5,331 nucleotides of DNA from Syntrophales bacterium (lineage in GTDB: Bacteria; Desulfobacterota; Syntrophia; Syntrophales; UBA2210). This document shows, one piece after another, positions 5,121 through 5,331 of the stretch (within the stretch, counting starts at the first letter, position 1; each line of letters opens with the position of its first letter). The translations under genes were made by a program, and so were the position numbers. Location: assembly GCA_028715865.1 (NCBI GenBank), contig JAQUQY010000112.1:1-5331 (forward strand), written 5' to 3'. Under the pieces are notes generated by a model. That model saw only the letters and a list, made by a program, of their open reading frames with translations, was not told the origin of the DNA and ran no database searches.

Positions 5121-5331
5121 CTAGAAGAAAACATGCTCATGGACCGCCATAACCAGCGTTCCGCGATCAGGCGTGATGAGGACTCTATGGTTCTTCCGGG
5201 TTCCGTTGCCAGTGCCCTCTCTGTTCACCAGGACATTTTTCCAGCACCTCGTAACGGAAAATAAGGTTTCAACCAAATTCCTGAAAGGATCAGCCCTTTC
5301 CCGAAGGGCCGGTTTTCTGCGTTTTACAGTG
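5121..5331 (-). CDS. hypothetical open frame entering from the right edge (3' end only)
   Basis: On the minus strand one frame stays open for 69 codons from the right edge to a TAG at 5123-5121. The translated piece is rich in Arg, Lys, Asn, Thr and Val, with stretches such as RCWKNVLVNREG and HRVLITPDRG and the final residues HEHVFF. I do not recognise a family, and no start is visible because the upstream part is outside the window. A frame of this length can arise by chance. A hairpin with a downstream T-run on the other strand (5293-5316) also overlaps it. If real, it would be convergent with the NagB homolog and would end 270 bp from it. Confidence 0.18.
   Translation of the reverse strand, partial: TVKRRKPALRERADPFRNLVETLFSVTRCWKNVLVNREGTGNGTRKNHRVLITPDRGTLVMAVHEHVFF
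5293..5316 (+). terminator. terminator-like hairpin near right edge
   Basis: GCCCTT (5293-5298) pairs perfectly with AAGGGC (5304-5309) around a 5 nt loop, followed after CGG by TTTT (5313-5316). This fits a short rho-independent terminator reading rightward; the minus strand has no T-run after the stem. It lies about 440 bp past the NagB stop, so it could end that transcript after a long tail or end a separate small transcript. The short, delayed T-run makes it modest. Confidence 0.4.

Larger units (their letters stand above)
4851..5331. other. 481 bp region without a convincing gene
   Basis: Downstream of the NagB homolog no frame shows both a ribosome binding site and recognisable protein motifs. 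Contents seen are a small perfect hairpin (GTGAA 4887-4891 with TTCAC 4896-4900), a direct repeat GCGCCTC (4926-4932 and 4939-4945), and a perfect TATAAT at 4980-4985. A second -10-like TATACT sits at 5094-5099 with no -35. A 43-codon plus-strand frame (5133-5264) overlaps a minus-strand frame entering from the right edge, and a terminator-like hairpin lies at 5293-5316. It may be plain intergenic DNA, a small-RNA unit, or the end of a gene that lies mostly outside the window. Confidence 0.6.

Noticed and set aside
5133..5264. 43-codon plus-strand frame before the terminator-like hairpin
   Set aside because: Only a weak AGAAG lies upstream and the composition is not clearly coding. It overlaps a longer minus-strand frame, so I do not call it a gene.
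5264..5282. GGTTTCAACC resembling a tRNA T-arm
   Set aside because: No acceptor, D or anticodon stem can be paired around it.

Overview
This 5.3 kb window looks like an ordinary stretch of a free-living, Gram-negative-type bacterial chromosome of moderate GC content. The GlmM protein (GGEDSGH sugar loop, RYSGTQ phosphate loop) and the pairing of a FabD-like acyltransferase with a medium-chain-type acyl-CoA dehydrogenase remind me of deltaproteobacterial (Desulfobacterota, e.g. Syntrophus-like) genomes. That placement is an inference from sequence flavour, not a proven assignment. I see no insertion sequence, phage gene, CRISPR array, tRNA or rRNA.

Layout: (1) 1-1924, leftward: a two-gene unit in the order fabD-like malonyltransferase (968-1924), then an acyl-CoA dehydrogenase (943 down to the left edge, C-terminus outside the window). 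The two genes are 24 bp apart and each has its own Shine-Dalgarno sequence. (2) 1925-2365: a 441 bp divergent intergenic region. It holds a 27 bp near-perfect palindrome overlapping a candidate leftward promoter, and a second inverted repeat next to a candidate rightward promoter. (3) 2366-3715, rightward: glmM, phosphoglucosamine mutase, complete. (4) 3716-3821: a 106 bp spacer rich in short palindromes. (5) 3822-4850, rightward: a long, divergent NagB-type glucosamine-6-phosphate deaminase/isomerase. (6) 4851-5331: a 481 bp stretch with no convincing gene. It holds a possible promoter, a terminator-like hairpin near the right edge, and an unassigned open frame on the minus strand running off the window.

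How the genes work together: the rightward pair handles glucosamine phosphates. NagB interconverts glucosamine-6-phosphate with fructose-6-phosphate plus ammonia. GlmM converts glucosamine-6-phosphate to glucosamine-1-phosphate for UDP-GlcNAc, peptidoglycan and LPS. The leftward pair handles acyl chains: malonyl loading onto an acyl carrier protein, and alpha,beta-dehydrogenation of an acyl thioester. It could serve fatty-acid or polyketide-like synthesis.

The points most worth a second look are the NagB homolog, which has Arg where the family normally has the catalytic-triad Asp and carries long extra segments, and the operator-like palindrome in front of the fabD-acyl-CoA dehydrogenase unit. 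I found no clear sign of a wholly new biological system.
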